A DNA stretch of 52,509 nucleotides from Sulfurospirillum sp. Its GTDB lineage: Bacteria > Campylobacterota > Campylobacteria > Campylobacterales > Sulfurospirillaceae. The stretch covers positions 1 to 52,509 of the forward strand of contig JALSLU010000083.1 in the NCBI GenBank assembly GCA_026988125.1. The letters are read 5' to 3'. The stretch's first letter is position 1, and each line of letters begins with the position of its first letter. The position numbers and the translations under genes are program-made. The notes below the pieces were generated by a model, which made no database searches, was not told where the DNA came from, and saw only the letters and a list, made by a program, of their open reading frames with translations. Positions 35,242-44,993 of the stretch are shown here, in pieces.

Positions 35242-37424
35242 GTATCTTTATATTTTTCACGAATTTCCAAAAATTTGTCAAGATTATTAAAAAATATGTC
35301 TGTAAGATTTGGATCAAAGTGTTTTCCTCTTTCGCTTTTAAAAAGCTCTAAGATTCTCTCTAGCTCCCACGCTTTTTTATATGCTCTATCACTACCAAGA
35401 GCATCAAAAACATCTGCAATCGCAGTAATTCTACCAAAAATATGTATCTTTTCTCCAGCAATTCCACACGGATAACCACTTCCATCCCACTTTTCATGAT
35501 GCCTATATGCAATTAGTGCTGCTGCTCTTAAGATCGGTCTTTTAGAATTTTTTAGAATTTCATAACCAATTTCGGAATGAGTTTTCATAATCTCCCACTC
35601 CTCTTCATTTAACCTTCCAGGTTTATTTAAAACACTATCAGGAATTCCAACTTTACCAATATCGTGCATTGGCGAAGCAATGTAGAGTAGTTCTGCATTT
35701 TTTTTACCCAAACCTGCTAAAAGAGCCAAAAGCTTTGAGTACTCTGCTACTCTTTTTACATGATTTCCGGTCTCTCGTGAGCGACTCTCCCCAATCTCTC
35801 CCATCTTATAGATAATCTCTTTTTGTGTATCCTCAATCTCTTTATGTATGTTAACTATTTCAGTTATATCATGCCTAATACCTAAAAATTCAATTATATT
35901 TTCATTCTCATCTTTTATAGGAACAATTGTAGTCTCAACAAAGTAGGTGGCTCCATTCTTTTTCTTACTGCTTGCTCTACCCTTCCAAATTTTTCCACTT
36001 TTTATAATCTTTATAATTTTGTTTAAATCTGTAGATTTATTTAAAACTTCATAGCTTTTTCCAATTAACTCATCTCTTGAGTAGCCTGAAATTTCACATA
36101 GTAAATCATTTACAAAAGTTATCCTCATATTTAGATCAACTCTAAAGAGCATATTTGAAACCTCAATAGCCTTATGATACTCCTGTGATAATCTATATGC
36201 TTTTTTAAAATTTTTTTCAGTTATATTAAGATCTTTTTCTAACTCCTCTTTAATTGACTCTAAATCCGTTATATCATCTCTTATAGCTATATATTCCACT
36301 ATGTTTCCATCATAATCTACTATTGGATTTATGATACTTTGAACATAGTAAAATCCTCCATCTTTTTTTCTATTTTTTATTTTTCCATGCCATACTTGTT
36401 TAGATTTTATAGTTTCCCAAAGCTCCTTAAATGCCTCTTTTGGCATATCAGGATGTCTTACTATATTATGAGGTTTTCCCATGAGTTCATCTTTTGTATA
36501 ACCAGAAATTTCACAAAATTTTTCATTTACAAAAGTAATAATACCTTTAGTATCCGTTTTTGAAACTATAAAGCTCTTATCTACAACATCTTTGTACTCA
36601 TTGAGCATTTTTTGCTTGCATAAAACCTCGGTATGTTTTCTATTCATCTCAACAGATATTGCAACTTTTAAGATAAATTCCTCTATTTGAAATGGTTTTT
36701 TTATAAAATCACTAGCACCAGTTTTTAGACAATCTCTAATTAATTCAGCACTATAACTACCAGATAGCATTATGATTGGTATATGGCAAAATCTATCTTC
36801 ATCTTTTATCATTCTTAAAAGATCTAAGCCATTTACATCTGGTAAATCTAAATCTAAAATAATTAAACTAATATTTTGATCCTTTAAAATCTCAAACCCA
36901 TCTTTCGCTTTATGGACAACTATGGAATTGTAGTTTCTAATAGAGAGTAAGTTTTGAAGTTGCTTACACATAAAGAGTGAATCATCTATAATGAGAATTG
37001 TACTATTTTTGTTAGTCTCAAGTGATTCAATAGTAGATAAAATTCCCTTTAGAGAAAACTCAAAATTTTTATCCTTTACAACATAGTCCAAAATTCCACT
37101 CTTAAAAAGAGTCTCTCTTATGTGTACATCCTTTTCAGAGGTCAGTATAATTATTTTTGCTTCAGATATACTTTTTATACTATTTACCAGATCTTCACCA
37201 TATGAGTCTGGAAGGTTCAAGTCTAGTATAATTATGTCAAAGCTATCATTTTCTATTTTTGAAGTGGCATCTTTTAAGGAGTATGCTTGAGTAACCTGTA
37301 AAAAGTTTTTTTCTAAAAGCTTTTCATATACCTTTTTGTTAAAAACTTCAGAGTCTTCTACGATCAATACTTTCAAATTTGAAAAACTATTTAACTTTTT
37401 TACTTGTTGTTCACAGTAAAGCAT
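35238..37424 (-). CDS. REC-REC-PAS-PAS-HD-GYP c-di-GMP phosphodiesterase regulator
   Basis: A 728-residue cytoplasmic signalling protein. REC1 spans about 17-125 with phospho-Asp D68 (IIILDLNLPD), and REC2 about 141-255 with D191 (LIILDLDLPD). PAS1 (about 283-390) carries NIVRHPDMPKEAFKELW, a signature of Aer-type redox-sensing PAS domains; PAS2 spans about 415-525. HD-GYP (about 540-728) has HDIGKVGIPD and HHEKWDGSGYP, both intact, so phosphodiesterase activity is expected. There is no membrane segment. It converges with the YggS gene. A TATAAT lies at 37454-37459 (minus) before the ATG. No histidine kinase lies in the window. Confidence 0.9.
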   Translation of the reverse strand: MLYCEQQVKKLNSFSNLKVLIVEDSEVFNKKVYEKLLEKNFLQVTQAYSLKDATSKIENDSFDIIILDLNLPDSYGEDLVNSIKSISEAKIIILTSEKDVHIRETLFKSGILDYVVKDKNFEFSLKGILSTIESLETNKNSTILIIDDSLFMCKQLQNLLSIRNYNSIVVHKAKDGFEILKDQNISLIILDLDLPDVNGLDLLRMIKDEDRFCHIPIIMLSGSYSAELIRDCLKTGASDFIKKPFQIEEFILKVAISVEMNRKHTEVLCKQKMLNEYKDVVDKSFIVSKTDTKGIITFVNEKFCEISGYTKDELMGKPHNIVRHPDMPKEAFKELWETIKSKQVWHGKIKNRKKDGGFYYVQSIINPIVDYDGNIVEYIAIRDDITDLESIKEELEKDLNITEKNFKKAYRLSQEYHKAIEVSNMLFRVDLNMRITFVNDLLCEISGYSRDELIGKSYEVLNKSTDLNKIIKIIKSGKIWKGRASSKKKNGATYFVETTIVPIKDENENIIEFLGIRHDITEIVNIHKEIEDTQKEIIYKMGEIGESRSRETGNHVKRVAEYSKLLALLAGLGKKNAELLYIASPMHDIGKVGIPDSVLNKPGRLNEEEWEIMKTHSEIGYEILKNSKRPILRAAALIAYRHHEKWDGSGYPCGIAGEKIHIFGRITAIADVFDALGSDRAYKKAWELERILELFKSERGKHFDPNLTDIFFNNLDKFLEIREKYKDT

Positions 37425-37453
37425 CCTTACTTTTCCTTACTAACTATAAAACT

Positions 37454-37459
37454 ATTATA
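37454..37459 (-). promoter_or_regulatory. -10 box of the HD-GYP regulator promoter
   Basis: The minus strand reads AAGTATAATAG, a perfect TATAAT about 30 bp before the regulator ATG, and a Shine-Dalgarno-like TAAGGA lies further down. It is the only candidate in the 93-bp gap to the oorC terminator. No clear -35 is seen. Confidence 0.5.
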
Positions 37460-37485
37460 CTTAAAATTGTTTAATTGGAGCTAAT

Positions 37486-37514
37486 AAAATGAAGAGGAAA
37501 ATCCTCTTCATTTT
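37486..37514. terminator. Strong hairpin terminator after oorC
   Basis: A perfect 13-bp inverted repeat, AAAATGAAGAGGA and its complement, with a 3-nt AAA loop, beginning 3 nt after the oorC stop. On the minus strand the stem ends in TTTT then ATTAG, giving a short U tract, so it should end the TCA/OGOR operon. It also has A's and T's on both sides and could act from either direction; the HD-GYP gene reads away from it. Confidence 0.8.
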
Positions 37515-37517
37515 GTA

Positions 37518-38075
37518 TTATTTTGAAAGTGCTTCTAGTGCATACTTTTTACCAAGAGAGTAGGCAAGTTTATTTGCTTCATGAACTTTAGGAGGAACCT
37601 TTGAAAGCATAGTCTCTATAAGTATCTCTTCATCTATTGCATTCATGATTGTATTTGCTATTGCTAGGGCAACAACTGATTGAGTAATAACATTACCAAC
37701 CTCTTCTTTTGCAATCTTTATAATAGGAATCTCAATAATTCTCCATTTTTTTCTATCTTCATCAGTTGGTTTAACCAAGTAAGGATCAATTACTATCGTT
37801 CCACCCTCACTAACACCATCTTTAAATAGATCATAACTCTTTTGTGCAACTGATAGCATAAAATCGATTTCACCATCATTTGCATATGGATAAAATATCT
37901 CTTCATCATCCAATGTTATATCAACAACTGTTGGTCCACCTCTAACTTGTGAAGTATAAGTTGCCGTTTTTAGTCCATACCCACCAAGCTTAATCTTAGC
38001 TGCAGCAAAAATTTCACCTGCAAGAAGAACACCTTGTCCGCCAACACCAGTAAATCTCATTAATGTTCTAGCCAT
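37518..38075 (-). CDS. oorC: 2-oxoglutarate:acceptor oxidoreductase, gamma subunit
   Basis: Gamma subunit of the four-part OGOR, 185 residues. Family features are TGVGGQGVLLAGEIFAAA at the N-terminus, YTSQVRGGPTVVDITL and the C-terminal IETMLSKVPPKVHEANKLAYSLG. With the alpha, beta and delta subunits it interconverts 2-oxoglutarate and succinyl-CoA plus CO2 using ferredoxin or flavodoxin; in autotrophs it runs as a carboxylase in the reductive TCA cycle. It is the last gene of the operon, directly followed by a terminator. Confidence 0.95.
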   Translation of the reverse strand: MARTLMRFTGVGGQGVLLAGEIFAAAKIKLGGYGLKTATYTSQVRGGPTVVDITLDDEEIFYPYANDGEIDFMLSVAQKSYDLFKDGVSEGGTIVIDPYLVKPTDEDRKKWRIIEIPIIKIAKEEVGNVITQSVVALAIANTIMNAIDEEILIETMLSKVPPKVHEANKLAYSLGKKYALEALSK

Positions 38076-38086
38076 GATGTATCTCC

Positions 38087-38944
38087 TTATATCTTTTTCT
38101 TAAACTCATCTTGAGTAATCTTTTTTCTCTTACCTTGGTGAGCATCGATAACATCTTGGTACATATCGCAATACTCTCTAGCACTCTCATCCTGCTTTAA
38201 AATTCCAGTTGGAAATTTATTAAGTTTCTCTTCATCTGATAATTTCTCATACTTTGTTTTAGGTATGGTCATCTGATCAATCCAATCTAAATTTTCCATA
38301 GCATTTGCCATTTGATTTTTTCTTCCTAAATTTACATGACAATTGGACATTATATCGAAAAATGAAAACCCTTTATGTTTGAAACCATTTATAAAAAGTT
38401 TTTCAATCTTTTTAGGATCAAGCACCGTTTCTCTACCTACAAAGCTTGCACCAGATGCAATCGCTAGCTTGCAAGCATCAAATGTTGGATCAATATTTCC
38501 AACTTTCTGAGAAACTGTCCACATACCTTGAGGAGTCGTAGGAGATGTTTGAGAGTTGGTAAGACCATAAATAAAGTTATTTATAACAATAAAATTTATA
38601 TCTATATTTCTTCTAGCACCATGAATCGTATGATTACCACCAATTGCCAAAGCATCACCATCACCAGCAACACAAATCACATGCTTATCTGGATTTGCCA
38701 TCTTGATTCCAGTTGCATAAGCTACAGTTCTTCCATGGGTTGTATGAACAGTATTGAAATCAACATATGATGAAGTTCTACCACTACATCCTATTCCAGA
38801 AACTATACATACATCATCTTTACTCCAACCCATTTTATCAATTGCTCTTATCAGTGCTTTTAAAATTACACCGTCACCACAACCCCAACACCAAAGCGTT
38901 GGCATTTTTTCTAATCTTAAATATTTGTCATAATTGAAAGCCAT
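38087..38944 (-). CDS. oorB: 2-oxoglutarate:acceptor oxidoreductase, beta subunit (TPP-binding)
   Basis: Thiamine-diphosphate subunit of OGOR, 285 residues. It has the cysteine-containing entry CWGCGDGVILKAL, IGCSGRTSSYV, the TPP-binding GDGDALAIGGNHTIHGARRN and the NNFIYGLTNSQTSPTTPQG motif. The Cys residues near the N-terminus and at about 196 (NCHVN) may bind the 4Fe-4S cluster found in this subunit family. It overlaps oorA by one base and lies between oorA and oorC. The set DABC is complete. Confidence 0.96.
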   Translation of the reverse strand: MAFNYDKYLRLEKMPTLWCWGCGDGVILKALIRAIDKMGWSKDDVCIVSGIGCSGRTSSYVDFNTVHTTHGRTVAYATGIKMANPDKHVICVAGDGDALAIGGNHTIHGARRNIDINFIVINNFIYGLTNSQTSPTTPQGMWTVSQKVGNIDPTFDACKLAIASGASFVGRETVLDPKKIEKLFINGFKHKGFSFFDIMSNCHVNLGRKNQMANAMENLDWIDQMTIPKTKYEKLSDEEKLNKFPTGILKQDESAREYCDMYQDVIDAHQGKRKKITQDEFKKKI

Positions 38945-40095
38945 TAGAACACCTCCTTAACTTTCTCTACAATCTCAAATGGAGATATAGGTCTTCCATT
39001 AACTTTGTAGAGACCCTCTAAATCCAATCTGCCAGAAACTCTCTCTACTTCTTCAGTGTATTGTCTGATATTAAGCTCAACACAAAGAACATTTTTAACC
39101 ATATCTGTGAAATGTCTAATTCTCTTTGCAGGACTTGGCCAAAGTGTAATTGGTCTAAAAAGTCCAGCTTTAACTCCATCTTTTCTTAGGTGTCTTATAG
39201 CCTCTTTCGCAGCTAGTGAAACAGAACCATAAGCAATAATTAGAACTTCACCCTCTTCTCCATTAAAATCATCAAGCATAAACTCTTCATTATACTCAAT
39301 TTCTTCAGCATAATTCATAACCTTGTCTTCAAGTCTCTGAATCAGTTTTCTACAAGTTTCTATCTCCTCAGTTGGAAAACCTTTAGCATCATGGTGAAGA
39401 CCAGTAAAGTGATACCTATATCCTTTAAACATTGGATTTAGTACTGCTGGTTCATCCTCACCTACCCCATAGGGTCTATACTCTTCTGGATTTCCATCAA
39501 AAGTTTTTCTAGGTACTACTCCCTTTTCAACTTCCTCTTGTGTTGGAATTATTGCTTTTCCATGCATATGACCTAAGGTTTCATCAGTTAAAACTATAAC
39601 TGGTTGCATAAATCTATCTGCTATATTAAATGCTCTTACAACCTCAGTATAACATTCAGCTAAATTTCCTGCACAAAGAGTTATTGATCTATAATCACCA
39701 TGACTTGGATTTCTAGCTTGCCTTATATCTCCTTGAGATACACGAGTTGGAAGACCAGTACTTGGACCACCTCTCATAACATTAACCAATACCATTGGAA
39801 CTTCAGCCATTTGAGCTAAACCCAAATTTTCAGCCTTTAGGGAAACTCCTGGACCGCTTGTAGCCGTTAAGGCTCTAACACCGCTCATAGCAGCTCCAAT
39901 TGTTGCACAAATACCAGCTATTTCGTCTTCCATTTGAATTGCATATCCACCTCTTTGTGGGAGTAAATCAGAAATTGTATGCATAACCTCACTTGAAGGT
40001 GTTATAGGATAACCCCCAAAAAATTTACATCCAGCATCAACGGCCGCCAATGCAGCTAAATCATTTCCAGTTGATATGACCTCTCTTGTTTTCAT
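38944..40095 (-). CDS. oorA: 2-oxoglutarate:acceptor oxidoreductase, alpha subunit
   Basis: Pyruvate-ferredoxin-oxidoreductase-type alpha subunit, 383 residues. It begins REVISTGNDLAALAAVDAGCKFFGGYPITPSSEVM, followed by QMEDEIAGICATIGAAMSGVRALTATSGPG, the pattern of the PFOR domain I. The region after residue 280 (VLIIAYGSVSLAAKEAI, LRKDGVKAGLFRPITLWP) is the second domain. It makes the 2-oxoacid and CoA site with oorB. Start is ATG 40095, 12 bp after oorD. Confidence 0.96.
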   Translation of the reverse strand: MKTREVISTGNDLAALAAVDAGCKFFGGYPITPSSEVMHTISDLLPQRGGYAIQMEDEIAGICATIGAAMSGVRALTATSGPGVSLKAENLGLAQMAEVPMVLVNVMRGGPSTGLPTRVSQGDIRQARNPSHGDYRSITLCAGNLAECYTEVVRAFNIADRFMQPVIVLTDETLGHMHGKAIIPTQEEVEKGVVPRKTFDGNPEEYRPYGVGEDEPAVLNPMFKGYRYHFTGLHHDAKGFPTEEIETCRKLIQRLEDKVMNYAEEIEYNEEFMLDDFNGEEGEVLIIAYGSVSLAAKEAIRHLRKDGVKAGLFRPITLWPSPAKRIRHFTDMVKNVLCVELNIRQYTEEVERVSGRLDLEGLYKVNGRPISPFEIVEKVKEVF

Positions 40096-40107
40096 TAATT
40101 TTTCTCC

Positions 40108-40428
40108 TTAAACACCATCTGGTAATCTATAATTATTTTTTTTGATCAATTCAGCTCTCTTTTTTGCTTCCTCTTTTATCTTTGAAAATTTGTATTCTTT
40201 TCTATCAGCTACAAAAATTGCAAAATCTGGACAGTGCAACTCACAATCATAGCATCCAATACAATCTTGAGGAGCAATTATTGTTATCATTGCACCAAGA
40301 GTTGAACTTGGCTCAGGTCTCATAGCAAGAACACCTGCAGGACAAACAGAGACACAAACATCACATGCTTTACATCTCTCTTCATCAACCCACACAGCTG
40401 TATCTTTTGGGGCTGTTACTACACTCAT
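40108..40428 (-). CDS. oorD: 2-oxoglutarate:acceptor oxidoreductase, delta subunit (2x4Fe-4S)
   Basis: A 106-residue ferredoxin-like subunit. It has two [4Fe-4S] motifs: CKACDVCVSVCPAG near residue 19 and CIGCYDCELHCPD near residue 57. It shuttles electrons between OGOR and the external ferredoxin or flavodoxin. It is the first gene of oorDABC, with AAGGAG upstream of ATG 40428 and a TATAAT-type box at 40457-40462. All cluster cysteines are intact. Confidence 0.95.
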   Translation of the reverse strand: MSVVTAPKDTAVWVDEERCKACDVCVSVCPAGVLAMRPEPSSTLGAMITIIAPQDCIGCYDCELHCPDFAIFVADRKEYKFSKIKEEAKKRAELIKKNNYRLPDGV

Positions 40429-40456
40429 ACTTTTTCTCCTTAATTCTTAAATTTAA

Positions 40457-40462
40457 ATTATA
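40457..40462 (-). promoter_or_regulatory. -10 box for the oorDABC operon
   Basis: On the minus strand the 78-bp sucD-oorD gap reads TTGGTATTATAATTT. The TATAAT at 40457-40462 is a perfect -10, about 30 bp before oorD. Thus oorDABC can be transcribed separately from sucCD, although cotranscription is not excluded. Confidence 0.5.
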
Positions 40463-40506
40463 ATACCAAGTTTATATTAAAATTAACTCTTTTAGAAGTT
40501 AAAAAT

Positions 40507-41379
40507 CTATTTTTTCAAAACTTCTGCTACTTTTTTACCTATCTCAGCAGGACTTACAACTACATGAACGCCAGCTTTTTCCAAAGCTTCCATCTTTTCC
40601 TTTGCAGTTCCAGCGCTTCCACTCACTATTGCTCCAGCATGTCCCATTCTTTTTCCTTTTGGAGCAGTCTGTCCAGCTATAAAAGCTACTACAGGTTTTG
40701 TTATATTCTTTTTGATAAATTCTGCTGCTTGAATCTCTAAATCACCTCCAATTTCACCTATCATTACGATAGCTTCAGTTTCTGGATCCTCTTCAAACAT
40801 AGGAAGAAGTTGTTTATAGCTAAGACCTATTATAGGGTCGCCTCCAATCCCAACTGCAGTTGTGATTCCAAAACCCTCATTACACACTTGATTTGCTCCT
40901 TCGTAGGTCAATGTACCAGACTTGCTAATAAGTCCTACATTTCCCTTTTTAAATACCATTCCGGGCATAATTCCTATCTTGCATTCCTGCGCAGTAATAA
41001 TTCCAGGGCAGTTAGGCCCTATTGTTTTCATACCATTTTTTATTGCATACATTTTTGCAAACATCATATCTTTTACTGGAGCTCCCTCAGTAATTATGAC
41101 CGCTAACTCAATACCTGCATCAGCTGCTTCCATTATTGCATCAGCTACAAATGCAGGAGGAACAAAGATCATACTCACTGTTGCTCCAGTTTGCAAAACT
41201 GCATCTTTTACAGTGTTAAAAACTGGTTTCCCAAGATGGGTTTGTCCACCTTTATTTGGAGTAACTCCACCTACTATTTTAGTGCCATAGGCTAAGCATT
41301 GCTCAGCGTGAAAAGTACCCTCTTTTCCGGTGAAACCCTGAACTATAACTTTTGTATCTTTATTAACTAAAATGCTCAT
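40507..41379 (-). CDS. sucD: Succinyl-CoA synthetase, alpha subunit
   Basis: Alpha subunit of ADP- or GDP-forming succinyl-CoA synthetase, 290 residues. Motifs are [17 protein letters not shown], the phospho-His region [13 protein letters not shown] near residue 246, and [20 protein letters not shown] in CoA-binding context. It catalyses succinyl-CoA formation in either TCA direction. Start overlaps sucC by one base. Terminates 78 bp before oorD. Confidence 0.97.
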   Translation of the reverse strand: MSILVNKDTKVIVQGFTGKEGTFHAEQCLAYGTKIVGGVTPNKGGQTHLGKPVFNTVKDAVLQTGATVSMIFVPPAFVADAIMEAADAGIELAVIITEGAPVKDMMFAKMYAIKNGMKTIGPNCPGIITAQECKIGIMPGMVFKKGNVGLISKSGTLTYEGANQVCNEGFGITTAVGIGGDPIIGLSYKQLLPMFEEDPETEAIVMIGEIGGDLEIQAAEFIKKNITKPVVAFIAGQTAPKGKRMGHAGAIVSGSAGTAKEKMEALEKAGVHVVVSPAEIGKKVAEVLKK

Positions 41380-42551
41380 TACAACTCTCCTTTAGCCGCT
41401 AAAACTGCTTTTTTTGCACCATCGCCTAAGTCTGATGCGGTTATGATATTTTTAATTCCGGCATTTTGTAAAATCTCAGCGGCCTCTTTTGCATTTGTTC
41501 CATCCAATCTCACAACAACAGGCACATGCACATCTACTAATTTCGTAGCTTCCAAAATACCATTTGCAATTCTATCACATCTAACTATACCACCAAATAT
41601 ATTTACAAAAATTGCTTTTACATTTTTATTTTTTAAAATAATCTCAAACCCTTTAGCAACCGTTTGAGCATTTGCTTTTCCTCCAACATCTAAAAAGTTT
41701 GCTGGAGTTCCTCCCATATAGTTGATTGTATCCATAGTTCCCATTGCAAGACCAGCTCCATTCACCATACAACCAATTTCACCATCAAGAGCTACATAGC
41801 TAAGTCCATACTCACTAGCCTCTCTCTCATCTGAATCCTCTTCACTCAAATCTCTCATAGCTTCAATTTCTGGGTGTCTGCCAAGAGCACTATCATCAAA
41901 TCCCATCTTTCCATCTAATGCTATAAAGTCTCCACTACCTGTTTTCACAAGAGGATTTATCTCTATAAGTTCTGCATCATTTTCCATATAAACTCTATAC
42001 AATGCAGAAGCAAATTTTATAAACTTTCCAACCTGCTCTTTAGGCAACCCTAGCCCAAAAGCCAACTCTCTTCCGTGAAAGCCTTGAAAACCTATTGTTG
42101 GATCTACTGCTACTTTTATAATTTTTTCTGGTGATTCTTCAGCAACCTTTTCTATCTCCATTCCACCCTCTGTTGAAGCCATAATTACGGGCATCTCTTT
42201 TGCTCTATCTAGTACAACACCTAAATAAAGCTCATCTGCAATATCAACACCCTCTTCTATGTAAACTTTTTGTACTAGTTTACCTTCTGGTCCAGTTTGA
42301 TGAGTAACTAAAGTCATACCTAAAATTTCACTAGCATACTTTTGAACCTCTTCAATACTTTTAGCAACTTTTACACCACCACCAAGACCTCTTCCTCCAG
42401 CATGAATTTGAGCTTTAACTACCCAAATATTTCCTCCTAATTTTTTAGCATTTTCAACAGCCTCTTCAACTGTTGTTGCTAAAAGCCCTCTAGGAACCGG
42501 AACATTGTATTTAGAAAAAATTTCCTTAGCTTGATATTCATGTACATTCAT
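41379..42551 (-). CDS. sucC: Succinyl-CoA synthetase, beta subunit
   Basis: ATP-grasp beta subunit, 390 residues. It starts [22 protein letters not shown], with [16 protein letters not shown] for nucleotide binding, [16 protein letters not shown], and the C-terminal [15 protein letters not shown] motif. With sucD it makes or uses succinyl-CoA adjacent to OGOR. TAGGAG precedes ATG 42551. It follows fumB across a 43-bp gap. Confidence 0.97.
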   Translation of the reverse strand: MNVHEYQAKEIFSKYNVPVPRGLLATTVEEAVENAKKLGGNIWVVKAQIHAGGRGLGGGVKVAKSIEEVQKYASEILGMTLVTHQTGPEGKLVQKVYIEEGVDIADELYLGVVLDRAKEMPVIMASTEGGMEIEKVAEESPEKIIKVAVDPTIGFQGFHGRELAFGLGLPKEQVGKFIKFASALYRVYMENDAELIEINPLVKTGSGDFIALDGKMGFDDSALGRHPEIEAMRDLSEEDSDEREASEYGLSYVALDGEIGCMVNGAGLAMGTMDTINYMGGTPANFLDVGGKANAQTVAKGFEIILKNKNVKAIFVNIFGGIVRCDRIANGILEATKLVDVHVPVVVRLDGTNAKEAAEILQNAGIKNIITASDLGDGAKKAVLAAKGEL

Positions 42552-42594
42552 ATAATCTCCTATAAATTTTTATTTTAAATTTTACTATATGCGC

Positions 42595-43155
42595 TTATTT
42601 TACTTCGTATTGTTCTCTGCCTATTTTATATAAATCCTGCCCATACGAATCATTTATAACTGTCAGAGGAAAATCAACAACCTCTAGTTTTCTTATTGCC
42701 TCAGGACCTAACTCAGGATAAGCTATAACCTCTGCACTCTTAATCTGTCTAGCTAGTAGTGCTCCTGCACCTCCTGTAGCTCCAAAATATATAGCTTTAC
42801 ACTCCTTACAAGCATCAATCACCTCTTGATTCCTTTTTCCTTTTCCAATCATACCTTTTAAACCCTTTTGTCTTATCAAGATAGGTGAGTAAGAATCCAT
42901 CCTATACGATGTAGTTGGTCCTGCGCTTCCAATTGGGTCACCTGGTTTTGGTGGTGTTGGTCCAACAAAGTATATTACTGACCCTTCAATCTCAAAAGGT
43001 AATTCTTTACCATCGTTAATTAAATCAACTAATTTTTTATGAGCTGCGTCACGAGCAGTATATATTGTACCACTAAGATAGACTATATCACCAGATTTTA
43101 ACTGCTCAACATCACTATCACTAAGAGGTGTTGTTAAATAATAGGTTTTACTCAT
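42595..43155 (-). CDS. Class I fumarate hydratase, beta subunit
   Basis: The C-terminal-type subunit of the two-subunit class I (Fe-S) fumarase/tartrate dehydratase, 186 residues. Features are LKSGDIVYLSGTIYTARDAAHKKL, YFVGPTPPKPGDPIGSAGPTTSYRMDSY and GATGGAGALLARQIKSA. It lies 9 bp downstream of the alpha subunit. It belongs to FumA/TtdB-like enzymes, unlike the class II FumC that I recall in C. jejuni. Fumarase over tartrate dehydratase is chosen from the TCA neighbours. Confidence 0.9.
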   Translation of the reverse strand: MSKTYYLTTPLSDSDVEQLKSGDIVYLSGTIYTARDAAHKKLVDLINDGKELPFEIEGSVIYFVGPTPPKPGDPIGSAGPTTSYRMDSYSPILIRQKGLKGMIGKGKRNQEVIDACKECKAIYFGATGGAGALLARQIKSAEVIAYPELGPEAIRKLEVVDFPLTVINDSYGQDLYKIGREQYEVK

Positions 43156-43164
43156 ATCTCTCTC

Positions 43165-44016
43165 CTATAACTTTATAGTGGTGTGCCTACTGCTGTGACA
43201 CTGAACATTTACTGAAACTGGAAGACTTGCAATATGGCAAGGGTTTGCCTCTATGTGCACTCCAAATACTGTTTGGGTACCGCCCATTCCCATAGCGCCA
43301 ATTCCTAGTTTATTCAACTCTATTACAAGTTCATCCTCCATCTCTCTTAAAACTGGATCCTCATTTACGCTGCCTAGTTTTCTAAAGAGCGCATGTTTAC
43401 TTGATATTACAGCTTTTTCAAAAGTTCCACCAATTCCAACTCCAACAGTCAATGGAGGACAAGGATTTGGTCCTGCATTACTTATAACCTCTTTTACATA
43501 ATCAATTATGCCTTGTCGTCCCGCAGCTGGAGGTAAAACTGTTGCTCTACTTACATTTTCACTACCACCACCTTTTGCAGCATACTCAATTTCAAGCTCA
43601 TCTCCCTCAACTAAATCAAAGTGTATTATTGCAGGAAGATTGTAACCAACACTATCTTTTAGGTTTTCTCTGCTATCCCACTTACATGTAGAAGCTCTTA
43701 AATAACCCTCTTTATATCCCTTTTGCGTACCTTCATTGATGGCATCTTTTAATGTTCCACCAACTACTTTTACATCCTCCCCAACACGAACAAAAAAGAC
43801 TGCCAATCCAGTATCTTGACACAAAGGTTTTTGCTCATCTGAAGCAATTTTGGCATTTTCTAAAAGCTGTCTAAGAACTTCTTTGGCTACAGGGCTCTTC
43901 TCATTTTCAAAAGCCTCTTGCATCTTTTGCAATGCATCTTTTGGAAGATTTGTTCCGCTATATATTATGCAATCTCTAATAGCTTTTACAATATCTTCAT
44001 ACTTAATCTCTCTCAT
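43165..44016 (-). CDS. Class I fumarate hydratase, alpha subunit (Fe-S)
   Basis: The N-terminal-type subunit, 283 residues, holding the labile [4Fe-4S] cluster. Likely ligand cysteines are in QKPLCQDTGLAVFF, NAGPNPCPPLTVG and EANPCHIASLPVSVN. Also GKGYLRAST-type segments and GGGSENVSRATVLPP support class I fumarase. It hydrates fumarate to malate, reversibly; mdh lies 4 bp upstream. The oxygen-sensitive cluster suits anaerobic or microaerobic life. Confidence 0.92.
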   Translation of the reverse strand: MREIKYEDIVKAIRDCIIYSGTNLPKDALQKMQEAFENEKSPVAKEVLRQLLENAKIASDEQKPLCQDTGLAVFFVRVGEDVKVVGGTLKDAINEGTQKGYKEGYLRASTCKWDSRENLKDSVGYNLPAIIHFDLVEGDELEIEYAAKGGGSENVSRATVLPPAAGRQGIIDYVKEVISNAGPNPCPPLTVGVGIGGTFEKAVISSKHALFRKLGSVNEDPVLREMEDELVIELNKLGIGAMGMGGTQTVFGVHIEANPCHIASLPVSVNVQCHSSRHTTIKL

Positions 44017-44020
44017 ATCT

Positions 44021-44971
44021 TTACTCCTCGAAAAAATTGCTTTTTTTTAGTGTATTGAGTAGATTATTTACTGACTCTACACTTTTAGCAAAAAGCCTCT
44101 GTTCGTTAAGATTTAATGGTAGCTCAACAATCTCTTCAACGCCATTCGCACCCAACACTACAGGAACACCATTTATGGTATCACTATAGCCATACTCGCC
44201 CTCCAACAAAGTTGCACAAGGGTAAACAGATTTAGAATCTTCTAAAATAGCCTCAACCATTTTAACTGCCCCATTAGCTGGAGCATAGTATGCTGAAGTG
44301 CCCATGTAACTAACAATTTGAGCTCCACCATGTCTTGTTTTTTCTATGATTTCTTCTATTTCAAATTTACTTAGCAAATCTTCCAATGCAACACCATTCA
44401 CACTTGAGTATCTAGGAAGTGGAACCATATCATCCCCATGTCCTCCCATAACACTTGCTCTTACTTGACCAAAGCCAAAACCAAGTTTTTCAGATATCAA
44501 AGTCTCCATTCTAGCACTATCTAATATACCAGCCATCCCAACAACTTGATTTTTTGGATAATTACCAACTTTTAAAGCTACATAAGTTGTTGCGTCAAGT
44601 GGATTTGTAACAGTTATAACGATGGCATCCGGAGCATTTTTTCTAACTTTTTCTACTATCTCTTTAATGATTTTAGCATTAATCATAAGAAGATCATCTC
44701 TACTCATACCTGGTTTTCTCGGAACTCCTGCAGTTATAACCACTACATCACTATCTTTTATCGCTTCATATTCACAAGAAGCACTTATGGTAGTATGGCT
44801 TCCCTCTGGTGATGTCGCTTGTGTAATATCTAAAGCCTTTCCTTTAGCTAGACCCTCCACAATATCAACCAAAACTATCTCTCTGCAACTCTTCCTCATA
44901 GCAAGCCAATAACAAACGGTTGCACCAACATTTCCTGCTCCTATAATAGCAACTTTTTTTGCTCTTAACAA
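44021..44971 (-). CDS. mdh: Malate dehydrogenase
   Basis: NAD(P)-dependent malate dehydrogenase of the LDH-like type, 316 residues. It has the dinucleotide loop VAIIGAGNVGATVCYWLA, the substrate loop AGVPRKPGMSRDDLL, the NPLD motif VTNPLDATTYVAL and the catalytic His in MGGHGDDMVPL. The Arg in RKPGMSR favours malate rather than lactate. Start is TTG 44971, supported by AAGGAG 5 nt upstream. Preceded by the icd gene with a hairpin between them. Confidence 0.95.
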   Translation of the reverse strand: MLRAKKVAIIGAGNVGATVCYWLAMRKSCREIVLVDIVEGLAKGKALDITQATSPEGSHTTISASCEYEAIKDSDVVVITAGVPRKPGMSRDDLLMINAKIIKEIVEKVRKNAPDAIVITVTNPLDATTYVALKVGNYPKNQVVGMAGILDSARMETLISEKLGFGFGQVRASVMGGHGDDMVPLPRYSSVNGVALEDLLSKFEIEEIIEKTRHGGAQIVSYMGTSAYYAPANGAVKMVEAILEDSKSVYPCATLLEGEYGYSDTINGVPVVLGANGVEEIVELPLNLNEQRLFAKSVESVNNLLNTLKKSNFFEE

Positions 44972-44993
44972 ACAGACTCCTTTGTATTGTTAA

